64,000 nt of DNA from Methyloferula stellata AR4 (GCF_000385335.1 NZ_ARWA01000001.1:1318001-1382000); one strand, 5' to 3'; shown: positions 17,514 to 26,517, counted from the stretch's first letter. A program made the numbers and translations. Notes: generated by a model from the sequence alone, not told the origin.

Positions 17514-17737
17514 CGAATGCTCAGGTGATCGGCGGAAACGCTACTTTCCATTGGCCGTACGCCCGAGCCGGACGAAGTTCAACGAATACTTATCTCTTTA
17601 GAGTCGATCTAAAACTGCTCAATGTTTTCAAGATGCTTGGCTGAACCCGATTTTCGATGTGAAGCGATTTCCGCGGAGCGTCTTGAACGCGATTTACTTC
17701 AACGCAAGCCGATGCCCAAGCCAGATGCCTAAGAGTT

Positions 17738-17767
17738 GGAGAAGCGCTGCCCCACGAGCGCTTCTCC
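17738..17767 (-). terminator. Hairpin after the cytochrome c gene
   Basis: GGAGAAGCGCT and its perfect reverse complement flank an 8-nt loop, 25 bp downstream of the cytochrome c stop on the minus strand. There is only a short T-rich follow-up, so it is a weak intrinsic terminator or an end-stabilising element for the respiratory operon. Confidence 0.55.
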
Positions 17768-17791
17768 ATGTTTCGGCAACCTCATCGTGGC

Positions 17792-18148
17792 TTACTGGCG
17801 GGGCGGCGGCAGAGTGCTGAAGAAGGCAGCTATATTTTGGACGTCGGCATCCGTCAGCGGCTTGGCCATCGCAGTCATCGTCTCGTCTGTTCTGGACTCT
17901 CCGATCCTGTAGGCCGTCAGGGCTTTGATCAAATAATCACGATCTTGGCCTGCGAGATGCGGGATGCCGGGCGCCGCCGTCGTAAATCCATCAGGCCCAT
18001 GACAGGCCATGCAGACTTCGGCTTTTTGCCGGCCTTTTGAAATGTCGACCGACTGAGCCCGAGCGGTTGTGTTGAGGCAGGCCGCGGCGAGCAAGATAGC
18101 ACTGGAGATTGCAAAGTAGAGCTTGTTCATAGGATTGGGCCTTTTCAT
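17792..18148 (-). CDS. Periplasmic mono-haem cytochrome c (class I)
   Basis: 118 aa with a signal peptide (cleavage near TTARA-QS, about residue 31) and one haem site CMACH (Cys46, Cys49, His50). AAPGIPHLAGQDRDYLIKAL and a MAKPLTDADVQNIAAFFSTL end are typical of the cytochrome c553/c4 group; the Met after the YRIGESR stretch is a candidate axial ligand. It overlaps the preceding membrane gene by 1 bp and is the last gene of the bd-like operon, so it probably exchanges electrons with that complex. An internal ATG at residue 7 is an alternative start. Confidence 0.93.
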   Translation of the reverse strand: MKRPNPMNKLYFAISSAILLAAACLNTTARAQSVDISKGRQKAEVCMACHGPDGFTTAAPGIPHLAGQDRDYLIKALTAYRIGESRTDETMTAMAKPLTDADVQNIAAFFSTLPPPRQ

Positions 18149-19368
18149 CAGACAAGGGCGTTACGGATGTAGATCGCCGCGCCATAGGCAAAGAAGACGG
18201 CGATCCAAACAGCGAGGACGGCGACGGCGCCAGTACCGAGCTTGGCTACGGTGCCATTAGCTTCGTATCGCCCAGCGACTTTTCCGGATTGGTAAAGGAG
18301 GGTGACATAGTAGCCGCCGACCAACCCGCCGACCCCGACGAGTGTCGCGAAGAACAGGAATAGCGACGGCCAATCGACATTAACCTTGTAGTCCGAGATC
18401 ACGTAGCCGAACGGCTTCAGATAGGTCGCGCGCACGATCTCGCGCCACACTGCCAGCATGGCGAGAACTCCGACTCCGAGGCCGATGAGCGCATAGCCGT
18501 GTACGTTGCCCTTGGCATCACGCATGACATTTGCCATCACCAGCAAAGCTATCACCATGAGCCATCCGACAGGTTGTGAAGCTAGGTGCGTCTCCGGGGG
18601 ATGATCGAAATGCCACCAGATCAGAAGAGGCGTCGAAATCAGGAAGCCCCACAATCCAAGCCTTCTTCCAAGTTTGCGCACAAATGCAAGATAGGACTTC
18701 GGCTTATCCGCCCGATCGGCGAAATAATCCGTATAGGCGACAAGAAAGACGCCAATCGCCGGGATCGAAAGCGAGATGATAAATAAGTATCTCGGCCATT
18801 CGATTGCGTGGAGCGTGCCGCCGCTCGTATCCACGACTCCGCCCGGCGCATACCAATCCATCCATCGCTGCGGTTGAATGGCTTGGTAGGACAGCACATG
18901 CATGATGAGGCCATCCATGAGGAACAGTAGAAGGCCCAAGATTGCATACACGCCGATGTGGCGCTTCGCCCCTTCGTGATTGCCCCAATAGAAGGCGAAC
19001 CAGAGGCAATAGGCAACGATCAAGGATGCTATGAAGCCGATAACCCATCGCGCGGAAAGCACGTTCGCCGCGTACCATTGCGGATCGTAGATCACCTGAG
19101 TGAAAAGCAGCGGCGCTACGCCGAGAACGATCAGCAAAGAGACACCGACCTTCGCAACTTTCGTCAAAGCGATCGACAGGCGCTGCCAGTCTGCGTTGTT
19201 TGCATGTCCGTAGAAGGCATAAATCGATAGGGCCGCTGCTCCCAATGTCAGCGTCACGAAGGCGATGTGAAAGATCCAGGTGAACACCATCAGGAATTGG
19301 AAAAGCGCGGGTATCGCCGGAATGCCGGCTTGATCGCGCATGGCGTGCATGACGGAACCGATATCCAT
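18148..19368 (-). CDS. Cytochrome bd oxidase subunit I-like membrane protein without c haem
   Basis: 406 aa with about nine to ten membrane helices. FTWIFHIAFVTLTLGAAALS near the N-terminus resembles CydA helix 1, where the His in YHFLFVPLTLG binds haem b595. LLLFLMDGLIMHVLSY and later His-bearing helices (WWHFDHPPETH) could bind further haem or quinone. The CydA Q-loop and GRQPW motif are missing. It sits 2 bp after the c-haem-bearing partner at 19371-20780 and 1 bp over the cytochrome c gene, so all three are one operon. It is probably one half of a CydA-like heterodimer; the substrate is unknown. Confidence 0.8.
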   Translation of the reverse strand: MDIGSVMHAMRDQAGIPAIPALFQFLMVFTWIFHIAFVTLTLGAAALSIYAFYGHANNADWQRLSIALTKVAKVGVSLLIVLGVAPLLFTQVIYDPQWYAANVLSARWVIGFIASLIVAYCLWFAFYWGNHEGAKRHIGVYAILGLLLFLMDGLIMHVLSYQAIQPQRWMDWYAPGGVVDTSGGTLHAIEWPRYLFIISLSIPAIGVFLVAYTDYFADRADKPKSYLAFVRKLGRRLGLWGFLISTPLLIWWHFDHPPETHLASQPVGWLMVIALLVMANVMRDAKGNVHGYALIGLGVGVLAMLAVWREIVRATYLKPFGYVISDYKVNVDWPSLFLFFATLVGVGGLVGGYYVTLLYQSGKVAGRYEANGTVAKLGTGAVAVLAVWIAVFFAYGAAIYIRNALV

Positions 19369-19370
19369 GA

Positions 19371-20780
19371 TTAATTGCTCCCGATCAGAGATTTGTCGTT
19401 CGAGGAGATTTTTTCAGGCTCACTCGCGGGCTTCGGAACGCTCTGGTTGACTTCTGCGATATAGCTCGCCATCGCGTCGATTTCGTCCTCCGGCAGATCG
19501 ATGCGCGGCATGAACGGGATGGCTCCATGCTTGAGCGGTCCTGCTATGAAGGCCGCGATCATGTCTTTATCGGTTGAATGAAAGAACTTGTCCGGCAGCG
19601 AACGCAGCGGTGCACCGGGCTCCAGCGCATGGCAGTTCGCACACGCGATTTTCGTCAGAAGTGCGCCGACCTCCAACTTGTTTTCATTCGTGATGGTCCG
19701 AAGCCGCTCCGGAATGAAGGGGTGAAGCTTCAGATAGCCTTTGTCGGCGATCAGATCGACTTCCCCGACGATGCCTTTTCCGGGCACGTCGCGCGCGATG
19801 ACCTGATTGCCGTAAATATATTGTCCCGCCACGAAAGGCTTGCGCATGCTTTCGCGCATCCGTTCCTCAGGCCATACGCCGAAGATGGCAATGAAGAGAA
19901 AAGCCGGCACGGCGACCCAAGTCCTCACATATTGCGGCTTAAGCCAGGAGAGGATCAGATAGACCGTCGTCACGGCCACGACCGCGATCATGCCCGCCGC
20001 ATATTGCGGCAAGAGATTATATTTCAGCATAATGCGAGCGTTGGTGGGAACGGTCTGCAGATAGTAAAAGAACATCGCCGTCGCGAAGAAGCCACCTGCG
20101 AGCCCCACCGGCGTTATCAGGCGAATGACATCCCGCTTGAGGTTCTTGTCCTTCATGCTCGCCGCGACCAGCAGCCCAACCACCGCGGCCATGACGAGCA
20201 TGGAGCCGGTTCGAATGCCGAGGTGTGCGAAGAAGTTGAGATTATAGAAGGCATCGTTGGTCGAGCCTGTTTGGTACCAGGCCTCGTTACCCGGCCACAT
20301 CATGAAGGACAGGATTCCGACAATGAGCAGCATCGTCGACCAAGAGGCGAGCGCGAATGACCACGTCAGTTTGAGATGCGATTTCGCGTCGATTTTGCCG
20401 ATAAGATAGACGAGCGCATAGACGCCGATCACTTCGACCGTGAAATAGACCCACTCGGCAGCCCAGACCCAGACGAAATTATGAATCAGCCCGCTCACGC
20501 CGCGCGGGCTCGTGACCGTGATCGCATACCAGATGCCGGGGCCTGTGATCGACCCGATGATATAGGAGAAGACCAGCAGAAAGACCCCGAACCTTTTTAT
20601 GAAGTCGAGGAGCTGCGGCTGGTCATCCCGATAGGCCTTTGTCTCCAGCAGCGCAAATAGGAACGAAGCGCCTACTGAAGTGTGCGATGCGACGACGTGT
20701 ATGACGCCGATTATACCCATGACCCAGGCTGTGCCGATGTAAGGCACATAAAAGGTCGGGTACATCCCGATGATGTTCAT
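19371..20780 (-). CDS. Cytochrome bd subunit I-like protein fused to a cytochrome c domain
   Basis: 469 aa. Residues 1-300 hold about eight membrane helices with CydA-like features: IHVVASHTSVGASFLFALLE near the start, then FVWVWAAEWVYFTVEVIG with Glu109 and Glu116, near where CydA has Glu99 and Glu107. Residues 365-450 form a mono-haem cytochrome c domain with CANCH (Cys380, Cys383, His384) and FMPRIDLPEDEIDAMASYI, whose Met424 is the likely sixth ligand. The GRQPW quinol loop is absent. Related bd-like proteins with c haems are known from several bacteria, but their electron donors are poorly defined. First gene of a three-gene operon. Confidence 0.82.
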   Translation of the reverse strand: MNIIGMYPTFYVPYIGTAWVMGIIGVIHVVASHTSVGASFLFALLETKAYRDDQPQLLDFIKRFGVFLLVFSYIIGSITGPGIWYAITVTSPRGVSGLIHNFVWVWAAEWVYFTVEVIGVYALVYLIGKIDAKSHLKLTWSFALASWSTMLLIVGILSFMMWPGNEAWYQTGSTNDAFYNLNFFAHLGIRTGSMLVMAAVVGLLVAASMKDKNLKRDVIRLITPVGLAGGFFATAMFFYYLQTVPTNARIMLKYNLLPQYAAGMIAVVAVTTVYLILSWLKPQYVRTWVAVPAFLFIAIFGVWPEERMRESMRKPFVAGQYIYGNQVIARDVPGKGIVGEVDLIADKGYLKLHPFIPERLRTITNENKLEVGALLTKIACANCHALEPGAPLRSLPDKFFHSTDKDMIAAFIAGPLKHGAIPFMPRIDLPEDEIDAMASYIAEVNQSVPKPASEPEKISSNDKSLIGSN

Positions 20781-20962
20781 GATGGAAGTCCCTAACGTTT
20801 CCAGAAGGCAAGCGTCCGCTTCGCCCCGCCTGGCCAGCGGATGCTGCGAACTTGCCGATGAAATGAGTTTGTGACGGACAGAGGACGCGCGTCAGGTTTC
20901 GCTGAAACGAAAGCGAATCAGCGGTGAACGTGGCGAATGCCGTCTATCAGAGGCTGGGCACG

Positions 20963-21343
20963 TTAGGCTGAAGGAGGTCCGCGCGCGCCAAGCGTCGCGA
21001 AGAAACGCGGCAATTGCCCGGCCGCCCTGTAGGGCTGCCAATCGAATTTCTCCGATGTTGCTTGCGCGGAAAAGACGGCGAGGGGCGCGAACAACAATCC
21101 CGGCGCGGATGTCAGGCAACAGGCGCCGCAAAAGGAAGCGTGACCGCCGCTCTCGTCATGACCGCTGCTGCGGCCCTTTCCGCAGATGATGGGAAGCGTG
21201 CCGTCCGGTAGAGCGAATTGCGCGAGGTCGGAGGGCGTTGCCAGCCGGTCAAAGCGATGCGCAAACCCGAGTGTCGTGCTTGCCAGCACATACAACAGGA
21301 GGGCGGCTAGCCGCGCAATTTTATGTCCGGCCAGTGGCAGCAT
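20963..21343 (-). CDS. DUF2946-like protein
   Basis: 126 aa. An N-terminal hydrophobic segment (about 8-28) is a signal anchor. TLPIICGKG, a His/Gly-rich stretch (SSGHDESGGHASFC), CGACCL and the closing ARGPPS are the hallmarks of DUF2946, small exported Cys/His proteins often found with copper genes. It lies on the same strand as the SCO-like gene, 256 bp away. The gap (21344-21599) shows nothing recognisable. Metal binding is likely from composition but unproven. Confidence 0.8.
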   Translation of the reverse strand: MLPLAGHKIARLAALLLYVLASTTLGFAHRFDRLATPSDLAQFALPDGTLPIICGKGRSSGHDESGGHASFCGACCLTSAPGLLFAPLAVFSAQATSEKFDWQPYRAAGQLPRFFATLGARGPPSA

Positions 21344-21599
21344 GACTCGGTTAAGTCCAGAGAAGTCCGCATTCGTCCTGCTTCGTGATCAAAACGCCAA
21401 CTAGACATTTTGCCGCGCCGAGCCAGGACCAAGTTTGAGGGTGGTTTTCTACGCGAATCTGGAGAAAGTCTGTGCCGCACTGCGAGATGTGATGCGATGA
21501 GGCCTGAAGCCAGATCAATTTTCAGGACTCCATTATCTGCGCTTGGACTGGGGCCTGAACGCTGCGTCTGTCGCCAATTGCGAAGGCGATTATCCATTT

Positions 21600-22244
21600 T
21601 CAAGATTTCGCTGGCGCGCAATTGGCCGCAGCCGGTCTTCTTTTCGAGTCCGCCGCCTTCCTGCCGGCAAGGCGCTTAAGTTTGGCAACCGCGGCGTCAT
21701 CGTCCTCTTTATAAGGGATAATGTCTTCGACTCTGCCGTCAGGTCCAATAAGATAGATGGCCGCGCTGTGATCCAGATAATACCCGCCATCGGAAGAAGG
21801 CACGCGCTTGTAATAGACATGATAGGACTTGGCGACTTTGGCGATCTGATCGGGCGTGCCAGTATAGCCGTGAATACGATTATTGAATGAAGATAGGTAT
21901 TCGCTCAAGACCTTTGGCGTGTCCCGTTCTGGGTCCACGGTCACAAAGATGTAGTTTAAATCATTAGCATCCGCGCCCAGTTTTTGGATCCATCGTGATA
22001 GATCCGTCAGTGTAGTGGGGCAGAATTCTGGACAATATGTGTAGCCGAAGTAAATTACACTCGGCTTGCCTTTGAGCGTGGCTTGCGTATCTGTGCCATT
22101 GGCATCGACGAGCGTGAATGTTTCGCGCAGAATGGAATTTCGGGATGCGGGTGAGGCCGGAAGCATACCGGCCATGCCAACGCCGCCCATTACAATGCTG
22201 ACGGCAATCAGCATGCCGAATGCAAAGTATCCATTATTGTTCAT
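21600..22244 (-). CDS. SCO1/SenC/PrrC-family copper chaperone
   Basis: 214 aa with an N-terminal membrane anchor (about 6-28) and a thioredoxin-like domain. The copper site is complete: Cys71 and Cys75 in CPEFCP and His159 in LDHSAAIYLIGPDG. GKPSVIYFGYTYCP and VTVDPERDTP are family signatures. The role is delivery of copper, or thiol reduction, for the Cu-A centre of cytochrome oxidase on the periplasmic side. The C-terminus is a Lys/Arg/Ala-rich tail beyond the domain. No oxidase genes are adjacent; its neighbours are DUF2946 and YcnI/PCuAC copper proteins. Confidence 0.95.
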   Translation of the reverse strand: MNNNGYFAFGMLIAVSIVMGGVGMAGMLPASPASRNSILRETFTLVDANGTDTQATLKGKPSVIYFGYTYCPEFCPTTLTDLSRWIQKLGADANDLNYIFVTVDPERDTPKVLSEYLSSFNNRIHGYTGTPDQIAKVAKSYHVYYKRVPSSDGGYYLDHSAAIYLIGPDGRVEDIIPYKEDDDAAVAKLKRLAGRKAADSKRRPAAANCAPAKS

Positions 22245-22662
22245 GTGACCTCAATCGCGTTGTGAGTGGATGCGTCCCCGCGCCTTCGATCATGGATAGC
22301 TTCGGCGTGCGCGTACCCATCCACGCTTGAACGCGAGCAAGTCAATGCAAGCTCGCGAACTAGCCGGAAGCCTAAGGAATTTAGGCCGTGGGTGGACCTT
22401 CAGGAGGGCGGTGAGCCGCGAGTCTATGTCTGGCTTAAGGCGCCATGTGTCGATCAAGCCCCAAAGGATACTCATCCGTGTCTTTTCATATGGCTTCCGC
22501 CAACTAGGCATTTTGCCACGTTAAAGCGCGAACCGACGAAGCCGCATGTGAGACTTAGGTTTTTTGTCGCAGGACCGGCTCACAGGCGAACTGTGATGAC
22601 GTCATTGACCGAGGTTCCCCTGGTGCCATACTCACCATCGCCGAAAGGTGAGCCGGCGCACG
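22245..22662. other. Divergent spacer between the SCO and DUF2946 genes
   Basis: About 420 bp between divergently oriented copper-type genes. It should carry promoters for both. I found no clear operator; a long open frame across it (22266-22673) has no recognisable features and is likely chance. Confidence 0.45.
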
Positions 22663-23055
22663 ATGGTCCATAAGCTGAGGATATTCGCTTATTTGAGCGG
22701 TTTGAAAGGCACGCAGATCAAAGCTGCGGGGCTTCCTTTTATCGTTGCTGTGCTTCTTTACGCTTTCGCCTTGCAGCCCATCCTTGTCCGGGCTTGTCCT
22801 GCAGCCATGGGCGTCTCCCCCATTTGCTCCGATCCGGCAAAGAATGACCGGAGAGTACCACAAGACCGTTCTTGCTGCATCTTGGACTGCTGCCTTGTTG
22901 CGGCAGATCACGTTCTGCCGCGGGTTGTCTTAAACGTCATCAAAGATCCCCTCCGTGCTGGCATTGTCGTCACCTGGACAACTCCACACCGAGCGAGCCT
23001 TTCACCAAATCCGATAAAGCTCGTTTACGCGAGAGGGCCGCCATACCAATCCTAA
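22663..23055 (+). CDS. DUF2946-like protein (second copy)
   Basis: 130 aa from the ATG at 22663, which has the ribosome-like AAAGGTGAG 9 bp upstream; a GTG at 22648 is the alternative start. A membrane or signal segment (IVAVLLYAFALQPILV) is followed by Cys-rich stretches, PICSD and SCCILDCCL, and a C-terminal YARGPPY, matching the DUF2946 pattern also seen at 20963-21343. It directly precedes the YcnI-PCuAC gene by 34 bp, so it is probably cotranscribed with it. Predicted function: exported copper-related protein. Confidence 0.75.
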   Translation: MVHKLRIFAYLSGLKGTQIKAAGLPFIVAVLLYAFALQPILVRACPAAMGVSPICSDPAKNDRRVPQDRSCCILDCCLVAADHVLPRVVLNVIKDPLRAGIVVTWTTPHRASLSPNPIKLVYARGPPYQS

Positions 23056-23089
23056 ACGACATCGAAACTCTTTCAGGATTGGGACGACC

Positions 23090-24004
23090 ATGACCAGCAA
23101 AACGACGGGCGCAGTCTGCGCCGTAATGATAATCTTTGCCTCTTCACAGACGAACGCCCATGTGCTTTTGGAAACGCCGCAAGCTGCGGCTGGCAGCTTT
23201 TACAAAGGTGTCTTTCGCGTGCCGCACGGCTGCCACGGCCAAGCGACCACGGCGCTCAAGGTCGAGGTGCCGGATGGCATCACTGGCGCGAAGCCTATGC
23301 CGAAGCCGGGTTGGACCTTGAATGAAGCCAAGAACGAAAAAGGCGTGAGCACGATTAGCTGGAGCGGTGGCAATCTGCCAGACGACGAATATGACGAGTT
23401 CGTCATTGCCATGCATATCTCAAATACGTTGAAGCCGGACTCAATCGCCTACTTTCCGTCGATCCAAAGCTGCGGCGAGACCGTAATGGCTTGGACCGAT
23501 GTTCCTCAAGCAGGCCAGAAAGCTGAGCTTAAGATGCCTGCCGCGCGCTTACGCATTCTTGCGGCAGAAGATGGGTCGGACGTTGTGACAGTGGGCTCGC
23601 TCGAAGTAGCGGCACCTTGGTTGCGCGCGACGCCTGGCGGCGCCAAGGTCGGGGGCGGATATCTTCGCATCATCAATAAGGGAACCGAGTCAGACCGCCT
23701 CATTGGTGCTTCCATCCCCATAGCAAAAACCGGTGCTGTTCATGAGATGAGCATGGACAATGGCACGATGCGCATGCGGGAGCTGCCCAACGGTCTAGAG
23801 ATCAAACCTGGTGAGACGGTCGAACTTAAGCCCGGCGGCTATCATCTGATGTTCGAGGGTCTAAGCGAGCCGTTGAAAGCCGGCGCTTCGATTCACGGCA
23901 CATTGAGCTTCGCTAAGGCAGGCAAAGTCGACGTCACCTTCAAGGTTGGAGGCATCGGTGACGAGGGCGCGCCCATGGACATGAATCATATGCATATGCA
24001 TTGA
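23090..24004 (+). CDS. YcnI (DUF1775)-PCuAC fusion, periplasmic copper-binding protein
   Basis: 304 aa. The signal peptide ends at Ala23, leaving His24 as the mature N-terminus (HVLLETPQAAAGS), as in YcnI, whose N-terminal His and a Trp form a copper site. The DUF1775 domain covers about 24-155 (VPHGCHGQATTALKVEVPDG, KPGWTL). A PCuAC domain covers about 165-290 with the copper motif H-x10-M and HLM (VHEMSMDNGTMRM, GGYHLMF). The end MDMNHMHMH is a Met/His copper-binding tail. PCuAC proteins deliver Cu(I) to cytochrome oxidase with SCO partners, and an SCO gene lies 0.8 kb away. Combining both domains suggests handling of Cu(II) and Cu(I) in one chain. Confidence 0.93.
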   Translation: MTSKTTGAVCAVMIIFASSQTNAHVLLETPQAAAGSFYKGVFRVPHGCHGQATTALKVEVPDGITGAKPMPKPGWTLNEAKNEKGVSTISWSGGNLPDDEYDEFVIAMHISNTLKPDSIAYFPSIQSCGETVMAWTDVPQAGQKAELKMPAARLRILAAEDGSDVVTVGSLEVAAPWLRATPGGAKVGGGYLRIINKGTESDRLIGASIPIAKTGAVHEMSMDNGTMRMRELPNGLEIKPGETVELKPGGYHLMFEGLSEPLKAGASIHGTLSFAKAGKVDVTFKVGGIGDEGAPMDMNHMHMH

Positions 24005-24010
24005 ATGTAG

Positions 24011-24565
24011 GTGCGTTTAACCTTCATGCGCGGGCTAGGCCTGCGCATGAGAATCCTTTCGAAGGCTGTCGCATCCCTATGCCTGCGTATCTTGCTTTTG
24101 CTCTATCACACAGTTCTCAACGAGGCGCTTCGATTCGAAGGGTCGCACTATCCATTCTACTGCATTGGCGTTGATGAAGGCAGCGACGCAATCGATATGA
24201 GCACTTGTCGCGGTAAATCCTTCGAAAAGCGGGATATCAGCACAATGGTCATCACGCGGGGGAAGGACTCCAGAGGCTCAGCAGACAACGGCCGAATCCT
24301 GGGCTTCTTAAACGAGGACCCCCGCGGCGAGATCTGCGTCGCCGATTACGAGATAGACGAGGCCGCCGGGTTCCCAGCCGTGCCATTCGGCGCCATCATG
24401 GTACTCACCGATTTGGAGCAAGAGCCGCGACTCGCCGAAATGGCCGACAACGGAATCGAGCTTTACGCTCCGTCGAACTGCGCGAGAGGATTGGCTTTGA
24501 AATACTCTCGCGCGGCTTTGACGAATGTGGCTACGTTGGCAGAGGCAATCCTGCGCGCCTGGTAG
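24011..24565 (+). CDS. Hypothetical protein, doubtful
   Basis: A 184-aa frame just after the YcnI-PCuAC gene. Its tail overlaps the 3' end of the lysR gene on the opposite strand by about 100 bp. The stretch IDMSTCRGKSFEKRDISTMV and the acidic region around FLNEDPRGEICVADYEID look protein-like, but no family is recognised and the start (non-ATG possible) is uncertain. Confidence 0.35.
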   Translation: MRLTFMRGLGLRMRILSKAVASLCLRILLLLYHTVLNEALRFEGSHYPFYCIGVDEGSDAIDMSTCRGKSFEKRDISTMVITRGKDSRGSADNGRILGFLNEDPRGEICVADYEIDEAAGFPAVPFGAIMVLTDLEQEPRLAEMADNGIELYAPSNCARGLALKYSRAALTNVATLAEAILRAW

Positions 24566-25368
24566 GCCACGCTGACCGGCAGTGGCCGCGGCGCGAACTT
24601 CTGTAGAACGAGACTGAGACGACCGGCGCGCACGGCGTCCCAGACCTGGTAGGACAGCGTTCGCGCGATGCCAACTCCAGCCTCCGCGGCTATGATCGCT
24701 GCGTCGGCACTGTTGACAATGAGGCGAGGCTCAACCCGCACTGTCTTTCCATTGGGGCCAAAAGGCCATTCATTGGTGGTGCCGATGCCTTCGAACAGGA
24801 TGATATCATGCGATGAGAGCGCCGCTGGCGATGCTGGCGCGCCCCGTTTTTGCAGATAAGCGGGGCTGGCGGCGAGCACCGGGGTGGCGAGACCCAGCCT
24901 CACCGCGATCAGGCTGCTATCGGCAAGCTCGCCGACGCGAACGGCAACGTCGACGCCTTCCTCGACCAGATGTACATTGCGATCCGATAAGGTGAGATGG
25001 ATCGATAGAGCAGGATGCTCGTTCAAAAGCCTGTTAACGAGGGGCAACACGTACAAACGTCCAAACAGGAGAGGCGCGGCGACTCTTAGGGTGCCGCGGG
25101 GTTCCGCATTCTCGCCGCGTACCCGCCTCTCCGCCATCTCGACGTCTTCCAGGATTTGTTTGCAATCTTCCAGGTAGATCACGCCGCGTTCCGTCAACTG
25201 CACCGATCGAGTCGTGCGGTTGAGCAACAATAGACCCAGCTTCTCTTCGATCTGTAAGATCGATCGCGTAACGACGGAAGGTGACAGCCGCATGCGCCGG
25301 GCCGCTTCGGTGAAACTGCCTTGCGTGGCGACGGAGACGAAGATGCGCATGGCTTCGAGGTTGTCCAT
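24463..25368 (-). CDS. LysR-family transcriptional regulator
   Basis: 301 aa. The N-terminal winged HTH is typical: MDNLEAMRIFVSVATQGSF, then TEAARRMRLSPSVVTRSI, and LLLNRTTRSVQLTERG. A periplasmic-binding-like effector domain follows (about 90-295). It is divergent from the AhpD/CMD-like gene at 25484, and a perfect T-N11-A type repeat lies between them at 25372-25392. It probably controls that gene and itself; the inducer is unknown. Confidence 0.95.
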   Translation of the reverse strand: MDNLEAMRIFVSVATQGSFTEAARRMRLSPSVVTRSILQIEEKLGLLLLNRTTRSVQLTERGVIYLEDCKQILEDVEMAERRVRGENAEPRGTLRVAAPLLFGRLYVLPLVNRLLNEHPALSIHLTLSDRNVHLVEEGVDVAVRVGELADSSLIAVRLGLATPVLAASPAYLQKRGAPASPAALSSHDIILFEGIGTTNEWPFGPNGKTVRVEPRLIVNSADAAIIAAEAGVGIARTLSYQVWDAVRAGRLSLVLQKFAPRPLPVSVAYQARRIASANVATFVKAAREYFKANPLAQFDGA

Positions 25369-25371
25369 TTA

Positions 25372-25392
25372 TTATTGCATAAACAGCAATAA
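25372..25392. promoter_or_regulatory. Probable LysR operator
   Basis: TTATTGC-N7-GCAATAA, a perfect 7-bp inverted repeat containing the LysR T-N11-A spacing, starts 4 bp upstream of the lysR start codon. It lies in the 115-bp divergent promoter region shared with the gene at 25484. Confidence 0.75.
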
Positions 25393-25483
25393 AGTTTTGT
25401 CAACTTAGGCGATTATCGCGCCGGCACTTCGGTCCTAGATTTCGATTGCACCGCAAATGGTGGTTGAAAAAGGAGATAAACCG

Positions 25484-26029
25484 ATGTCGCGCATTGCCGT
25501 TCCCACCCGTGAAACCGCCCCGGCCGCCTCGCAGCCCATGCTCGCGGCTGTTGAAAAGCAGCTCGGCGTTGTTCCTAATAGTTTTCGCCTCCTGGCGCTC
25601 AGCCCGGCTGCGTTGCAGGGCCTTCTCGGCCTGAATGGCGCTCTGGTGAAGGCGCTCGACCTCAAAACCCGCGAGCGGATCGCGCTCGCAATCGCGCAGA
25701 GCAACGGCTGTGACTATTGCCTGTCGGCGCACACCTATATCGGCCTGAACCTCGCCAAGATCGATGCGGCCGAAATTGCCTTGAACCGCAATGGCACCTC
25801 CGCTGAACCCAAGGCCAATGCCGCCGTCGCCTTTGCCACCAAGGTCAACGAGGCGCGTGGCAAAGTCAGCGATGCCGATTTGCAGGCGGTCAGGGCTGCC
25901 GGGTTCACCGACGCCCAGATCGTCGAAATCATCGCGGTCGTGGCTGAGAACATATTCACGAACTTCGTCAACATTGTCGCTGGAACCGAGATCGACTTTC
26001 CGGTCGTGCATGCCGCCGAAGCAGCGTGA
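25484..26029 (+). CDS. Carboxymuconolactone decarboxylase/AhpD-like protein
   Basis: 181 aa, all-helical CMD fold. NGCDYCLSAHTYIG carries the CxxC-x-x-H peroxidatic site of AhpD-type alkylhydroperoxidases. PMLAAVEKQLGVVPNSFRLLALSP and LKTRERIALAIAQ are typical of the uncharacterised-peroxidase-related subfamily. The ATG at 25484 is chosen because AAGGAGAT lies 6 bp upstream; an earlier in-frame start at 25457 has no such site. Probably acts against peroxides under the control of the divergent LysR. Confidence 0.92.
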   Translation: MSRIAVPTRETAPAASQPMLAAVEKQLGVVPNSFRLLALSPAALQGLLGLNGALVKALDLKTRERIALAIAQSNGCDYCLSAHTYIGLNLAKIDAAEIALNRNGTSAEPKANAAVAFATKVNEARGKVSDADLQAVRAAGFTDAQIVEIIAVVAENIFTNFVNIVAGTEIDFPVVHAAEAA

Positions 26030-26517
26030 TCGCTCGGCAGTTGGCGGCCGTGCCGCCGCCAACTGGCTTCTCTTGGATAGGACACACCATCATGGGCTAT
26101 GGATTTCTCGACATAGGGCGATCGATCCCATCATTCGCCTCGAAGCGGATCGACCAATCGCCGCCTGCCTCAAATCCGCCGACGCGATAGCTTCTCGGCT
26201 CCGGGACGAGATGACATCGGACAGCGGATCCATCTTTGGACGATCTCCAATAGATTTTGGACGATTGCACATAGATCGTCTGAATGCGATCACCTAGAAT
26301 CCGGTCCGAAGCCCAATGGCTTCACACAGTTAGCAGTAGGCGATGCGCGATGAGGGTGGCAATTGTTCCGATCAACGCCGGTCCGGACCTCTAACTTTTA
26401 AGCATCGTTGGGCGCCGTTCAGTCGAGCGCGCCAATTGGCAGTTTGTAACGCCACGAGCCTCAAAAATGCATCCGCCGGATGGCCATGTGAGCCATGACT
26501 GAGCGAGGGGAGCCCTC
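26030..26517. other. Spacer with a short imperfect direct repeat
   Basis: Nearly 490 bp without a recognisable gene. Around 26235-26275 the string TTTGGACGAT occurs twice, 22 bp apart, either side of a short AT stretch. The rest shows no RNA, IS or promoter that I can identify. Confidence 0.45.
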
